Shown piece after piece: positions 8,510 through 16,118 of a stretch of 64,000 bases of DNA. Position numbers and translations under genes: made by a program. Under the pieces are notes generated by a model that made no database searches, was not told where the DNA came from, and was given only the letters and a program-made list of their open reading frames with translations. Origin of the DNA: VXYK01 sp965214565 (GTDB lineage: Bacteria; Actinomycetota; Acidimicrobiia; Acidimicrobiales; Aldehydirespiratoraceae). The stretch covers positions 682,001 to 746,000 of the forward strand of contig OZ243951.1 of NCBI GenBank assembly GCA_965214565.1, given 5' to 3'. The stretch's first letter is position 1, and every line of letters starts with the position of its first letter.

Positions 8510-9265
8510 TCAATACCTCCGAACCGACATGGCGTCCACAATCCTGTCGCGCAGTGCCGGTTGGCAGATGATGAGACCCGGCGACCACGGATCGGCCTTG
8601 TTGAAACAGAGCTCGCTGCCATCGAGCCGGCAAGCCACCAGCCCCGCGGCCTGCGCCACCGCCGCGGGCGCACACACATCCCATTCGTACAGCCAGCCAC
8701 CATGGACATAGGCGTCGACTTCGCCGCGCACGACTGCCATCGCTTTGACCCCCGCTGACCCGACAGCCAATATCTCGGCGTCGAGCGCTCGCTGCAAAAC
8801 TCGACCGTCAACATGACGACGCGAGCGGGAGACCAGAACCCGCGGCTGGTCCCCCACCCGTGACATGATCGGCTGCGGCGTCGGTTCAGTCGCCCAGGTC
8901 GTGTCCCATCCCGGTACCGCCACGGCCCCCGCGGTCGGCCTGCTCGCTTCGACCAGTGCCACATGAACCGACCAGTGAGCGCTCCATCCGAAATCATTGG
9001 AGCCGTCCAGCGGATCGACTATCCAGACCCGGTCAGCAGACAGCCGCGAGCCCAGATCGCGCCCCTCTTCGGAGAGCACCGCATCATCGGGGCGATGCTC
9101 GGCCAGTTCCTTGACGATGAATTCATGTGCAGCCCGATCGGCCGCGTACTCGAGCGACATCCAGCCCCGCTTAGCACGTTGCGGTTCGTCGAGCATTCGT
9201 TGAAGAAGCTCACCGGTCTGCGAGGCGACACGGAACGCCAGGGCGTGGTCAGACGAATCAGCCAT
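8510..9265 (-). CDS. cysQ: Inositol monophosphatase family / CysQ-like 3'(2'),5'-bisphosphate nucleotidase
   Basis: 251 residues of the Mg-dependent, Li-sensitive phosphatase superfamily. The metal site motif is WIVDPLDGSNDF (residues 81-92) with the upstream EE pair in VLSEEGRD (Glu66-Glu67), and motif B is EWDVCAPAAVAQAAG. Length and sequence fit the CysQ branch that hydrolyses 3'-phosphoadenosine 5'-phosphate or inositol phosphates; these cannot be separated with certainty by eye. It lies 9 nt after the SDR stop and 3 nt before the SRPBCC start, so it is an operon member. A sulfatase lies 50 kb away, but sulfate-assimilation genes are not adjacent, so a PAP-recycling role is inference. Confidence 0.8.
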   Translation of the reverse strand: MADSSDHALAFRVASQTGELLQRMLDEPQRAKRGWMSLEYAADRAAHEFIVKELAEHRPDDAVLSEEGRDLGSRLSADRVWIVDPLDGSNDFGWSAHWSVHVALVEASRPTAGAVAVPGWDTTWATEPTPQPIMSRVGDQPRVLVSRSRRHVDGRVLQRALDAEILAVGSAGVKAMAVVRGEVDAYVHGGWLYEWDVCAPAAVAQAAGLVACRLDGSELCFNKADPWSPGLIICQPALRDRIVDAMSVRRY

Positions 9266-9274
9266 TCAGCCCGC

Positions 9275-10114
9275 TCAGAGTTCCCAGGGCGCGACGCTGC
9301 CGCCCGCGGCGATCTGTTGAGCGCGAGCGACTACCTGATCACCGAAGTGCGGGTGCGGAAGGACATAGAACCTTTCGGCCACAATCGCTTCGAACACCTT
9401 CTGTGCGACCTCGCTGGGCGCCATCCCCGAAGCCACCATGTCCCGCACCGCCTCGCGCCGCAGATCACCCTCGGCGGTCGGTTCTTCCAGCGACACCAGG
9501 TGTTCAGGGATGTTGCGGTCCGAGTCCGCGATGCGGGTGTGCACGAATCCGGGGCACAGCACCGAGACCCGCAGGCTGGTGGTCTCACGGGTCTCGAGTG
9601 AGAGCACCTCGCTCATCGCAACAACGCCGTACTTGGCCACCGTGTAGGCGCCCAGCGACGGGGTAGGCAACAGGCCGGCCATCGAGGCGGTGTTGACGAT
9701 GGCGCAAGGATCTCCGTGGGCGACCATTTGAGGACCGAAAGCCTTGATTCCATAGATCACACCCATCAGGTCGACACCGATCACCCAGTCCCAGACCCCG
9801 ATGTCGTCCGGCTCGAGGATCGGCCCGCCACCGGCCACTCCGGCGTTGTTGAACAGGATATGGACGTCGCCGAAGCGTTCATTGGCCGCCGCGGCGAGGG
9901 CCTTGACCGAATCATTGTCGGCCACATCGGTCCGCACGCCCAACACGCTCACTCCGTCGGCCTCGAACCCTGCCACCGCGGCATCGAGCGCGGCGGCTTC
10001 GATGTCGGCAATGACCAGGTTCATGTCCTCTTGAGCCAATCGTGTCGCCACCCCGTGACCGATGCCGCTGGCACCGCCGGTGATAACCGCGGTCCTGCCT
10101 TTGAATTCGTGCAT
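9275..10114 (-). CDS. Short-chain dehydrogenase/reductase
   Basis: 279 residues, classical SDR. The NAD(P) site is TGGASGIGHG near residues 12-21, followed by the acidic ADIE that suggests NAD preference, NNAGVAGG, the catalytic Ser in NTASMAG, and YTVAK with catalytic Tyr and Lys. The C-terminal substrate lobe is long (CPGFVHTRIAD to the PHFGDQV region). First gene of the apparent operon with the CysQ-like, SRPBCC and SnoaL-like genes, with intergenic gaps of 9, 3 and 18 nt. It oxidises or reduces a hydroxyl/keto group on an unknown substrate. Confidence 0.9.
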   Translation of the reverse strand: MHEFKGRTAVITGGASGIGHGVATRLAQEDMNLVIADIEAAALDAAVAGFEADGVSVLGVRTDVADNDSVKALAAAANERFGDVHILFNNAGVAGGGPILEPDDIGVWDWVIGVDLMGVIYGIKAFGPQMVAHGDPCAIVNTASMAGLLPTPSLGAYTVAKYGVVAMSEVLSLETRETTSLRVSVLCPGFVHTRIADSDRNIPEHLVSLEEPTAEGDLRREAVRDMVASGMAPSEVAQKVFEAIVAERFYVLPHPHFGDQVVARAQQIAAGGSVAPWEL

Positions 10115-10151
10115 CGGATGATCCTTGCAGCAATTTGTGCGTGTGCGGAAG

Positions 10152-10775
10152 TCAGGTCTTTGCAGGACTCCGCTGGAACCAGTCTGAAGGGTCCTCGAGT
10201 CGGTGCAGCGACACCGCGTAGTCGCCGCCGCGGTACTGGTCCTGCTCCCAGGTCGCCCAACGCCGTTGAAGTCTCAGTCCTGCGGCAGCGGCGTGACGGT
10301 CGTAGTCGCCCAACACGAGCCGTCCGAGCTGAAAGCCAGCCAGGAGAAGCCCTCCCGGTGCAAGATGACGGGCCATGTTGGCTAGGACTTCCGCTTCGGT
10401 ACCCGGTTCCACGAAGATCATCACGTTGCCGGCCATCACGATCAGGTCGAATCGTCGACCCAGATCAAGCACGCACAGATCCTCTTGGATCCAACACAGC
10501 CCGGGTGCCTTTGATTCTGCTTCGGCGAGCATGCGCGGGTCGAGGTCCACCCCGACGACAGTCACTGCGCGCCGGTCGAGCTCGATGGCGACGCGACCGG
10601 TGCCGCAACCAGCGTCGAGCACCGAAGCCTCCAGCCCGAACCCATACGACTCCAGCAGTGCCGAGACCAGGTCGGCCTCACCGTGGACGGACTCACCGGC
10701 CGCTTCCATGGCGGCCCATCTGCTGTCGTATTCGGCACCACTGCGAACATCGCTGCGGTCACTCCATCTGCTCAT
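10152..10775 (-). CDS. Class I SAM-dependent methyltransferase
   Basis: 207 residues from ATG 10775, chosen because GAGGTGACC sits directly before it; the frame is open 33 nt further up. Motif I is VLDAGCGTGRVAIEL, motif II VGVDLDPRML, and the post-motif strand FDLIVMAGNVMIFV. It then reads HLAPGGLLLAGF, the usual Rossmann-like arrangement. The substrate is unknown; small soluble methyltransferases of this type act on metabolites. It ends 37 nt before the SDR start, so it could head the same transcript. Confidence 0.85.
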   Translation of the reverse strand: MSRWSDRSDVRSGAEYDSRWAAMEAAGESVHGEADLVSALLESYGFGLEASVLDAGCGTGRVAIELDRRAVTVVGVDLDPRMLAEAESKAPGLCWIQEDLCVLDLGRRFDLIVMAGNVMIFVEPGTEAEVLANMARHLAPGGLLLAGFQLGRLVLGDYDRHAAAAGLRLQRRWATWEQDQYRGGDYAVSLHRLEDPSDWFQRSPAKT

Positions 10776-10886
10776 GGTCACCTCGGTTGATCGCGGATTG
10801 CAGAACATGCATTCTTATGTTGCATTTGATGGGGTGATCCGAATGTTTTTTGGTCGTTAGTCTTGCCGGTGAGGCGAGCTTACCCC

Positions 10887-11163
10887 CTAATCTGCGAGCG
10901 GAACTTCAACCAGCAACAGCGGCATCATCTGTGCGTCGCGCACAGCACGCGTCGACCGCGGACGGCGCTTGGCAGTCCAGTACGTGGAAGGGGCCACCTG
11001 CAACGCTGCACAGACGGGCTCGACCCCGAACTCAGCACGGTTGTCGTCTATGAACGCCACAGTCATCGACCTCGGCGGTCGAGCTCCGCCCCGAAAAAAC
11101 TTGCTGCCCGCTGCAAGATCTCATTGGCTCGGCGCAGCCCACGGTTAGTAACGGCGAGACCTC
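10887..11163 (-). pseudogene. Remnant of an IS3-family transposase (orfA end and orfB start)
   Basis: Read on the minus strand, one frame gives the end of OrfA (RGLRRANEILQRAASFFGAE, then LDRRGR and stop at 11063-11065). An ATG at 11066 overlaps that TGA and opens the start of OrfB: MTVAFIDDNRAEFGVEPVCA, then ALQVAPSTYWTAKRRPRSTR. These are the classic IS3-family junction sequences, including the overlapping-frame layout. OrfB stops after 59 codons at 10887, well before any DDE catalytic residue, and OrfA is interrupted upstream near 11165. Neither end shows a clear terminal inverted repeat. This explains most of the 637-base stretch between the methyltransferase and the S41 gene. Confidence 0.85.
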
Positions 11164-11202
11164 ACCGCCGCCCCCGCTTGTGTATCCATAGATTCCATAC
11201 TC

Positions 11203-11219
11203 GCTCCAATCCTTGGAGC
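11203..11219. other. Small perfect hairpin
   Basis: GCTCCAA at 11203-11209 pairs with TTGGAGC at 11213-11219 across a 3-nt loop. There is no T-run after it on either strand. It lies between the transposase remnant and the S41 gene and could be a relic of the mobile element or a weak terminator. Confidence 0.35.
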
Positions 11220-11412
11220 CTGCGCAAAACCCAGGGTGAATCACCCCGACACAGGCGGCCGCACCACCTCAACAAACCAACGCCTCCAAGCCGAGGCGGT
11301 CCATCACCGTACCCGCCAACACAGCCTCGCGACGGCCACCGAAGACAGGTACGCGAGGACCCCAGTACAGGGGCTCGAGACCGAATCGGAACTCGACGAT
11401 AAGGTCCAACGG

Positions 11413-13746
11413 GTGAAAAGCACTCGGAGCGATCGCTGCTCTCTGGCGCAGGCTCACTCCCACGACACCCGGCGGTCGCACCGGCTGTCGACAATGATGC
11501 TGTTACTCGGGGTGTCGTTCACGCTGACCTCGACCCTCGTCCTGGTGCCGGAGGGCTCGGCCAAGGACGCTCCAGCGAACCGGGTCGAGTGCAACGACCC
11601 ACCTGACGACTTTGTTATTCTCTGCCTGGCGTTCGAGGCTGTCGTCGAACATTTCGTGGACGCGGTCGTCGTGGCTGACTTGGCAGCAGCCGCGGAACAG
11701 GGCCTGATCCGCGCCGACCTCCAACCCCGGACCACGGCTCCACCTCCCTGCGCGCTGCCGGCACCCGAGTTCGAAGCGGTGTGCGCCGAGATCGACAAGG
11801 CTCAAGACACACGCGCGGCGGCGCTTGTTGCGACCACCGCGATGCTGGCATCCCTCGATGACGAGAACACGCGGTATCTTCCGCCCGTACAGACGCAGAG
11901 GTTCCTCAACTTCTTGAGCTCCGGTAGCTCCAGGGCTGGAATCGGCATCGAATACGCTTTGTTGGGAACCGACGGTGAACCATGTTCAACGCCCAGCGGC
12001 ACCTGTCTCCCGACAATCATCGAGGTGTATTCCGGCAGTCCTGCCCAAGCAGCGGGTCTGTTGGTCGGCGATGTGATCGTCGAGTACGGGGCCGTGCTCG
12101 CAGGTCTCTCCTGTGGTGAACTGTCAGGTCTGGACAACCGGGGCTATCTCGGTGAGGCCGTCGTTGTGGTGGTCCGCCGGGACGGGGCCAATTCCAGACA
12201 CTTCCTGACGACTGTCGAAGTGTTCGATCCTCTGGTGTCGAGCCGCATCGTCGACGGCAACATCGGATACATCCGGCTCGACGCGTTCGCCCTAGAAGCT
12301 GCTGCACCGTTTGCAGAGCAGCTCAACAACCTTCTCAGCGCCGGAGTCGATTCCATCGTGGTAGACCTCCGCGACAACCCCGGCGGATACCTGAGCGTCA
12401 CCACAGAGATCGCTGACCTGTTCCTCAAGTCGGGCGACCTCAATCATCGGACACAGTCGATTCGAGAGGACTCCTCCTTCTTCGCTGATTCCGACGGCAT
12501 CGCCTCAGACGCCGTTTCGCTCCCGATGGTGATCACCGTCAACGACGGCTCTGCCTCGGGTTCTGAGCTGTTCCTGCTGGCCATGCGGGGGAACAACCGA
12601 GCAAAGGTCCTCGGTACGACGACTTACGGAAAGTCCACCGGACAGTCGACGTTCGTCGGCAGATCCGCCGACGGCTCGGAGTTGGGCTCTATCAACGTGA
12701 CGAGCCTGAGATTCTTCGGACCGGACGGCCTCAGCGCGGCAGGTGGGATCCAGCCCGACACAGTCTCAGAGATATCGGACTGTGTGCATCCCGTAGCCGT
12801 TGCACGTGAAGCGGCCGCGTCGCTCGTCCCGCGCTCTTCGCGGCCGGCCTTCACGTCCACTCCCGCAACCGATGCTTACAAAGCGGGCGAGACAGTCACG
12901 GTGGCTGTCCAATTCGATGCTCCGGTCGTTGTGGACACCGACGACGGGGCGCCGTTGCTGAACCTTGAGATAGGCAACAACATCCGAACAGCCGCCTACG
13001 TTGCCACGTCAACGAACGACGGAGTCAGCACCGTCGAGTTCGAGTACACGATCAACGACGACGCCGACTACGACGGCATAAGCATCGCAGCCGACTCGAT
13101 CAACTTGAACGGGGCGACGATTCAGCGGGCCGCGGTCGACTGGGATGCGCACCTCGACCACCCGATGCTCGCCGCCGACCCGGCCCAAATCGTTGCGGCC
13201 GACCCCGAGCGGTATTTCACCGATATTGCCGAGACATCGTTCGTCGACGCCATCAACTGGCTTCGACACGCCGGCATCACCACAGGCTGCGCAACAAACA
13301 CCTACTGCCCAGACCTGCCCGTCACCCGCGGCCAAATGGCCGCCTTCTTGAACCGAGCACTACAACTACCCGCCACCGACCAAGACTACTTCACAGACGA
13401 CAACACCTCGACATTCCAAGACGACATCAACCGCCTCCGACAAGCCGGAATCACCACAGGCTGCGCAACAAACACCTACTGCCCGAACCTACCCGTCACC
13501 CGCGGCCAAATGGCCGCCTTCTTGAACCGAGCACTACAACTACCCGCCACCGACCAAGACTACTTCACAGACGACAACACCTCGACATTCCAAGACGACA
13601 TCAACCGCCTCCGACAAGCCGGAATCACCACAGGCTGCGCAACAAACACCTACTGCCCGAACCTGCCCGTCACCCGCGGACAGATGGCCGCCTTCCTCTA
13701 CCGAGCCCGAGACCTAATCGCCGCTGCCCGTCAACAGACTCCGTGA
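11413..13746 (+). CDS. Secreted S41 (CtpA-type) peptidase with PDZ domain, Ig-like domain and C-terminal SLH-like repeats
   Basis: 777 residues from GTG 11413, chosen for an AAGGT ribosome site just upstream. The frame opens at 11236, and ATG 11494 is an alternative that starts inside the signal peptide (MMLLLGVSFTLTSTLVLV). Order of domains: signal peptide, short helical region, PDZ-like segment (IEVYSGSPAQAAGLLVGDVI), and the S41 core with Ser382 in GSASGSELF and Lys407 in TTYGKSTG. The 25-residue spacing matches the Ser/Lys dyad of Prc/CtpA. Next comes an Ig/cadherin-like domain (about 490-585), then three SLH-like repeats of 58 residues (GITTGC, YCP, VTRGQMAAFL). It is probably a wall-attached processing protease. 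The repeats are nearly identical at DNA level. Confidence 0.88.
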   Translation: MKSTRSDRCSLAQAHSHDTRRSHRLSTMMLLLGVSFTLTSTLVLVPEGSAKDAPANRVECNDPPDDFVILCLAFEAVVEHFVDAVVVADLAAAAEQGLIRADLQPRTTAPPPCALPAPEFEAVCAEIDKAQDTRAAALVATTAMLASLDDENTRYLPPVQTQRFLNFLSSGSSRAGIGIEYALLGTDGEPCSTPSGTCLPTIIEVYSGSPAQAAGLLVGDVIVEYGAVLAGLSCGELSGLDNRGYLGEAVVVVVRRDGANSRHFLTTVEVFDPLVSSRIVDGNIGYIRLDAFALEAAAPFAEQLNNLLSAGVDSIVVDLRDNPGGYLSVTTEIADLFLKSGDLNHRTQSIREDSSFFADSDGIASDAVSLPMVITVNDGSASGSELFLLAMRGNNRAKVLGTTTYGKSTGQSTFVGRSADGSELGSINVTSLRFFGPDGLSAAGGIQPDTVSEISDCVHPVAVAREAAASLVPRSSRPAFTSTPATDAYKAGETVTVAVQFDAPVVVDTDDGAPLLNLEIGNNIRTAAYVATSTNDGVSTVEFEYTINDDADYDGISIAADSINLNGATIQRAAVDWDAHLDHPMLAADPAQIVAADPERYFTDIAETSFVDAINWLRHAGITTGCATNTYCPDLPVTRGQMAAFLNRALQLPATDQDYFTDDNTSTFQDDINRLRQAGITTGCATNTYCPNLPVTRGQMAAFLNRALQLPATDQDYFTDDNTSTFQDDINRLRQAGITTGCATNTYCPNLPVTRGQMAAFLYRARDLIAAARQQTP
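13321..13668 (+). repeat. Tandem 174-bp repeat (two nearly identical units and partial flanks) in the S41/SLH gene
   Basis: The unit beginning GTCACCCGCGG recurs at 13321, 13495 and 13669, exactly 174 bp (58 codons) apart. The first two units are almost base-identical, including synonymous positions. Such identity implies recent duplication or gene conversion. An in-frame unit can be lost or gained without breaking the protein. Confidence 0.9.
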
Positions 13747-13784
13747 ACCCGCCGGAGCGTTGGCAAGCTCTGTCGATGGTTGCT

Positions 13785-14096
13785 TCACCGATGATATCCG
13801 GTCCACCGTTTCCAAAAATACACCGCGATGTCAATGAGATAGCTGGCAGCGATAATCAACACTGCGTCAAACAGAAAAGAACGCGCAAACGACTCAATAG
13901 GAGACGACGATGATGCTGCCCGCCACCCCCTATAGGCTAACCACCACACATAAGTGGCCACCCAAAAACATCGCCACCGCCAACCTACTTCCCACCACCC
14001 AATCAACGGGTTCAGCCTCCGCCAATTCGGGAACAATGGCTCTTCAGTGTGCTCACTGGTAGCGGTTGGTGTCTCTCCGGTCATACTTCTAGGCAT
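13785..14096 (-). CDS. Small hypothetical membrane protein
   Basis: 103 residues from ATG 14096; the frame is open to 14210, but the extra sequence looks non-coding. The start is hydrophilic (MPRSMTGETPTATSEHTEE). A Trp-rich stretch follows (WWEVGWRWRCFWVATYVWWL), then a hydrophobic helix (FDAVLIIAASYLIDIAVYFW) and a basic tail. Two membrane spans are likely. No family recognised. It lies in lower-GC DNA between the S41/SLH gene (convergent) and the Cys-repeat protein gene (same strand, 144 nt upstream), inside the segment bounded by the duplicated S41/SLH tail. Confidence 0.55.
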   Translation of the reverse strand: MPRSMTGETPTATSEHTEEPLFPNWRRLNPLIGWWEVGWRWRCFWVATYVWWLAYRGWRAASSSSPIESFARSFLFDAVLIIAASYLIDIAVYFWKRWTGYHR

Positions 14097-14240
14097 GGTA
14101 TACAGTCTCCAGTCAAGAATCAAGCGATCTCGGGCCCCTGACCGTAGGTGGTCTGCCGCGGCAACCACGATCCAAGCCGTCAACCTGTCGCAACCACCGA
14201 TGGTGGCCACCGAAGCTCAGGGGTGAGCGCTGTTCGTCGC

Positions 14241-15821
14241 TCAGTACTTCGGGCAATACGCCCGCCACTGGTTCCAGGACTCGACGTATTCCGCGTTCAT
14301 GCAATCATCCCAGATTTTCGACTCTTCCGAGAAGTAGCGAGGCTCGTACTTTCTCGGGTCCGGTTTTAAGGTAGTCGGCGGGGATGCGGTGGTAGTCGTC
14401 GCTGGTGTCGCCGCTGTGGTGGGGGTGGTCTCGCCCTCGAACGGATCAACCCCCCAAGCACAAAATGCGGTCTTCCCAACGGCGATCACCATACCCGCAA
14501 TCGCGACTACCTTTTTACTTGCTTTGAGCGCCAATTTCAGATCATCGATCTGTTTCTTGTACTTGGCATAGGTACCAGTACTAAGTACCAGGCCGCTAGT
14601 AAAGAGAATCTCGATACCTGCATCAATGAGGTCATCGATTACGCACGCCACAAGATATAACGCCTTGTATTCCCACGGATACGCCTTCTCCACTTTGGAG
14701 GTTGTCTCGTAAACCACAAACTCAGTAGCGCCAACCGCTACCGTAACAGCGTCCTTTATCGCGTTTCCTATCGTGCCCCAAGGTATCGTGAGCTTCGTCC
14801 CAACAGCGAACGTAGCTTTGTGGCAGCCCGTGTGGGCGTCGGCTTCGACCCACGCCGGTTGCTCATAGTTCCACACATCGCCGGGGTGAGTGAATACCAC
14901 AGGGAATGGCTCGAACTTGTAGATCCAAGCGGGTGGGAACGGTTCCCTGGCCTGGCCGGCTGGGCAGGTGGTGTGGCTGTGGCCGGAGTGGCAGGAGTCG
15001 TGACCAAAGAGATGCTGCCCAGGTGGTTTCAGGTGGGCGCAGGTGTTGGCGGTCGTGTGGTCGAGATGGCAAGTGTCGGAGGTAGCCCCTTCGTGTCGAT
15101 GCTCTCCGGTTTTGGGGTCGCAGGTGACCTTCGTCGGCTTGACCGGGCGCGACGGCGTCGTCGTTGTTGTCGTGGTGGTCGTGGTGGTCGGTGGTGATGT
15201 CTTGCACACCGACCGCTCCCAGTCATAACCGTACTTACACGTCAACCACGGAGCCACCGACGTAGTCGTAGTCGTCGTGGTGGTGGTCGGTGGCGCCGAC
15301 TTGCACACCGACCGCTCCCAGTCATAACCATGCTTACACGTCAACCACGGAGCCACCGTCGTCGTCGTAGTCGGTGGCGCCGACTTGCACACCGACCGCT
15401 CCCAGTCATAACCGTGCTTACACGTCAACCACGGAGCCACCGTCGTCGTCGTCGTAGTCGTGGCCGGTGGTGCCGACTTGCACACCGACCGCTCCCAGTC
15501 ATAACCGTGCTTACACGTCAACCACGGAGCCACCGTCGTCGTGGTGGTGGTGGGGTAGACGCACCGCCCTCCGGTAACGGTCCCTCCGCTGTTGGTGCAG
15601 GCATGAACAAGCTCACAGACCGCAGCCCAGTCACCCTCATACTGATCACAATGATGCGCCGCCGCGGGGTCAGCATCCAGCAACGGCGGATCACCCGCGA
15701 GCGGCACCAACACCGACGCACACAACGCGACCAACACGACCACAAGCACACTCGGCTTGGGACTCCTCGGAAGCTTCGATAGACCCAACCAACTGGACTT
15801 GAAATGTGAACGGCGCTCCAT
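14241..15821 (-). CDS. Secreted Thr-rich protein with four WLTCK...CK repeats, under a poly-G promoter
   Basis: 526 residues, no family recognised. A signal peptide (PSVLVVVLVALCASVLVPLAG) is followed by a short Cys-containing part and then four copies of a 20-odd-residue unit, APWLTCKHGYDWERSVCK, each with two Cys and separated by poly-Thr linkers. Next is a His/Cys-rich segment (CDPKTGEHRHEG, CHLDH, HDSCHSGHSHTTC) that could bind metal, and a less repetitive C-terminal part with hydrophobic helices (LKASKKVVAIAGMVIAVGK). A second Thr linker and a Cys-containing tail end the protein. ATG 15821 is chosen because it sits just after the promoter -10; TTG 15830 is only 3 nt after it. The C-terminal coding region is visibly lower in GC than the neighbours, suggesting transfer. 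Likely a surface or matrix protein. Confidence 0.72.
   Translation of the reverse strand: MERRSHFKSSWLGLSKLPRSPKPSVLVVVLVALCASVLVPLAGDPPLLDADPAAAHHCDQYEGDWAAVCELVHACTNSGGTVTGGRCVYPTTTTTTVAPWLTCKHGYDWERSVCKSAPPATTTTTTTVAPWLTCKHGYDWERSVCKSAPPTTTTTVAPWLTCKHGYDWERSVCKSAPPTTTTTTTTTSVAPWLTCKYGYDWERSVCKTSPPTTTTTTTTTTTPSRPVKPTKVTCDPKTGEHRHEGATSDTCHLDHTTANTCAHLKPPGQHLFGHDSCHSGHSHTTCPAGQAREPFPPAWIYKFEPFPVVFTHPGDVWNYEQPAWVEADAHTGCHKATFAVGTKLTIPWGTIGNAIKDAVTVAVGATEFVVYETTSKVEKAYPWEYKALYLVACVIDDLIDAGIEILFTSGLVLSTGTYAKYKKQIDDLKLALKASKKVVAIAGMVIAVGKTAFCAWGVDPFEGETTPTTAATPATTTTASPPTTLKPDPRKYEPRYFSEESKIWDDCMNAEYVESWNQWRAYCPKY
15201..15545 (-). repeat. Four tandem 84-99 bp repeats within the Cys-repeat protein gene
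   Basis: The block beginning CTTGCACACCGACCGCTCCC (plus-strand reading) occurs at 15201, 15300, 15384 and 15477, so spacings are 99, 84 and 93 bp. The length differences come from trinucleotide runs (GTC/GTG on this strand) that encode the Thr linkers. All differences are multiples of three, so the reading frame is kept. Confidence 0.9.
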
Positions 15822-15833
15822 GGCCGTCAAGTC

Positions 15834-15865
15834 CTAATACCCCCCCCCCCCCCCCCCCCTGTCAA
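15834..15865 (-). promoter_or_regulatory. Promoter with a 20-G homopolymer as -35/-10 spacer (candidate phase-variable promoter)
   Basis: Read on the minus strand: TTGACA (perfect -35, 15865-15860), then exactly 20 G (15859-15840), then TATTAG (-10, 15839-15834), then ATG at 15821. The spacer is nothing but G. Sigma70-type promoters work best near 17 bp, so gain or loss of a few G by polymerase slippage would change expression. The same design is known in Neisseria porA (poly-G) and Bordetella fim genes (poly-C). The present length of 20 would predict a weak or off state. Confidence 0.8.
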
Positions 15866-15980
15866 GCCGAACCCCAAAATTTTTTCGGCAGGCAGGGAAC
15901 CCGTCTTAGCCAACCGAACGACAAAACAGCTAACTACCAGGCACACCACACCGCGCAGTGGAATACATCTGGCCCGCCGC

Positions 15981-16052
15981 CGCGGGCAGACGACCGCATT
16001 GCTCTACCGGGCACGAGACCTCATCGCGGCTGCCCGCCAACAGGCTCCGTGA
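15981..16052 (+). pseudogene. Duplicated 3' tail of an S41/SLH-type gene
   Basis: Encodes RGQTTALLYRARDLIAAARQ then QAP and stop, matching the last 24 residues of the S41/SLH protein (RGQMAAFLYRARDLIAAARQ QTP) in all but four positions. DNA similarity continues past the stop (TGAACCCGCCGG in both, 13744 and 16050) and then ends. Nothing upstream in this frame is an SLH protein, so this is only a tail. It marks the right edge of the segment holding the poly-G-controlled gene. Confidence 0.85.
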
Positions 16053-16118
16053 ACCCGCCGGTGCCCGACTTTGCCGAAAACTGCCGCGCTCAACGTTTTG
16101 CATGATTAGCTCAAAGTC

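Noticed and set aside
10804..10821. AACAT...ATGTT inverted repeat before the methyltransferase as operator
   Set aside because: Five-base arms in AT-rich sequence are expected by chance, and no regulator gene is nearby.
9716..10837. Plus-strand open frame of 373 codons
   Set aside because: Antisense to the SDR and methyltransferase genes, which have clear motifs; the translation is Arg/Pro/Ser-rich shadow.
15201..15545. Four direct repeats, possible CRISPR or mobile repeat
   Set aside because: They encode the WLTCK...CK units in frame and the 'spacers' are Thr codons.
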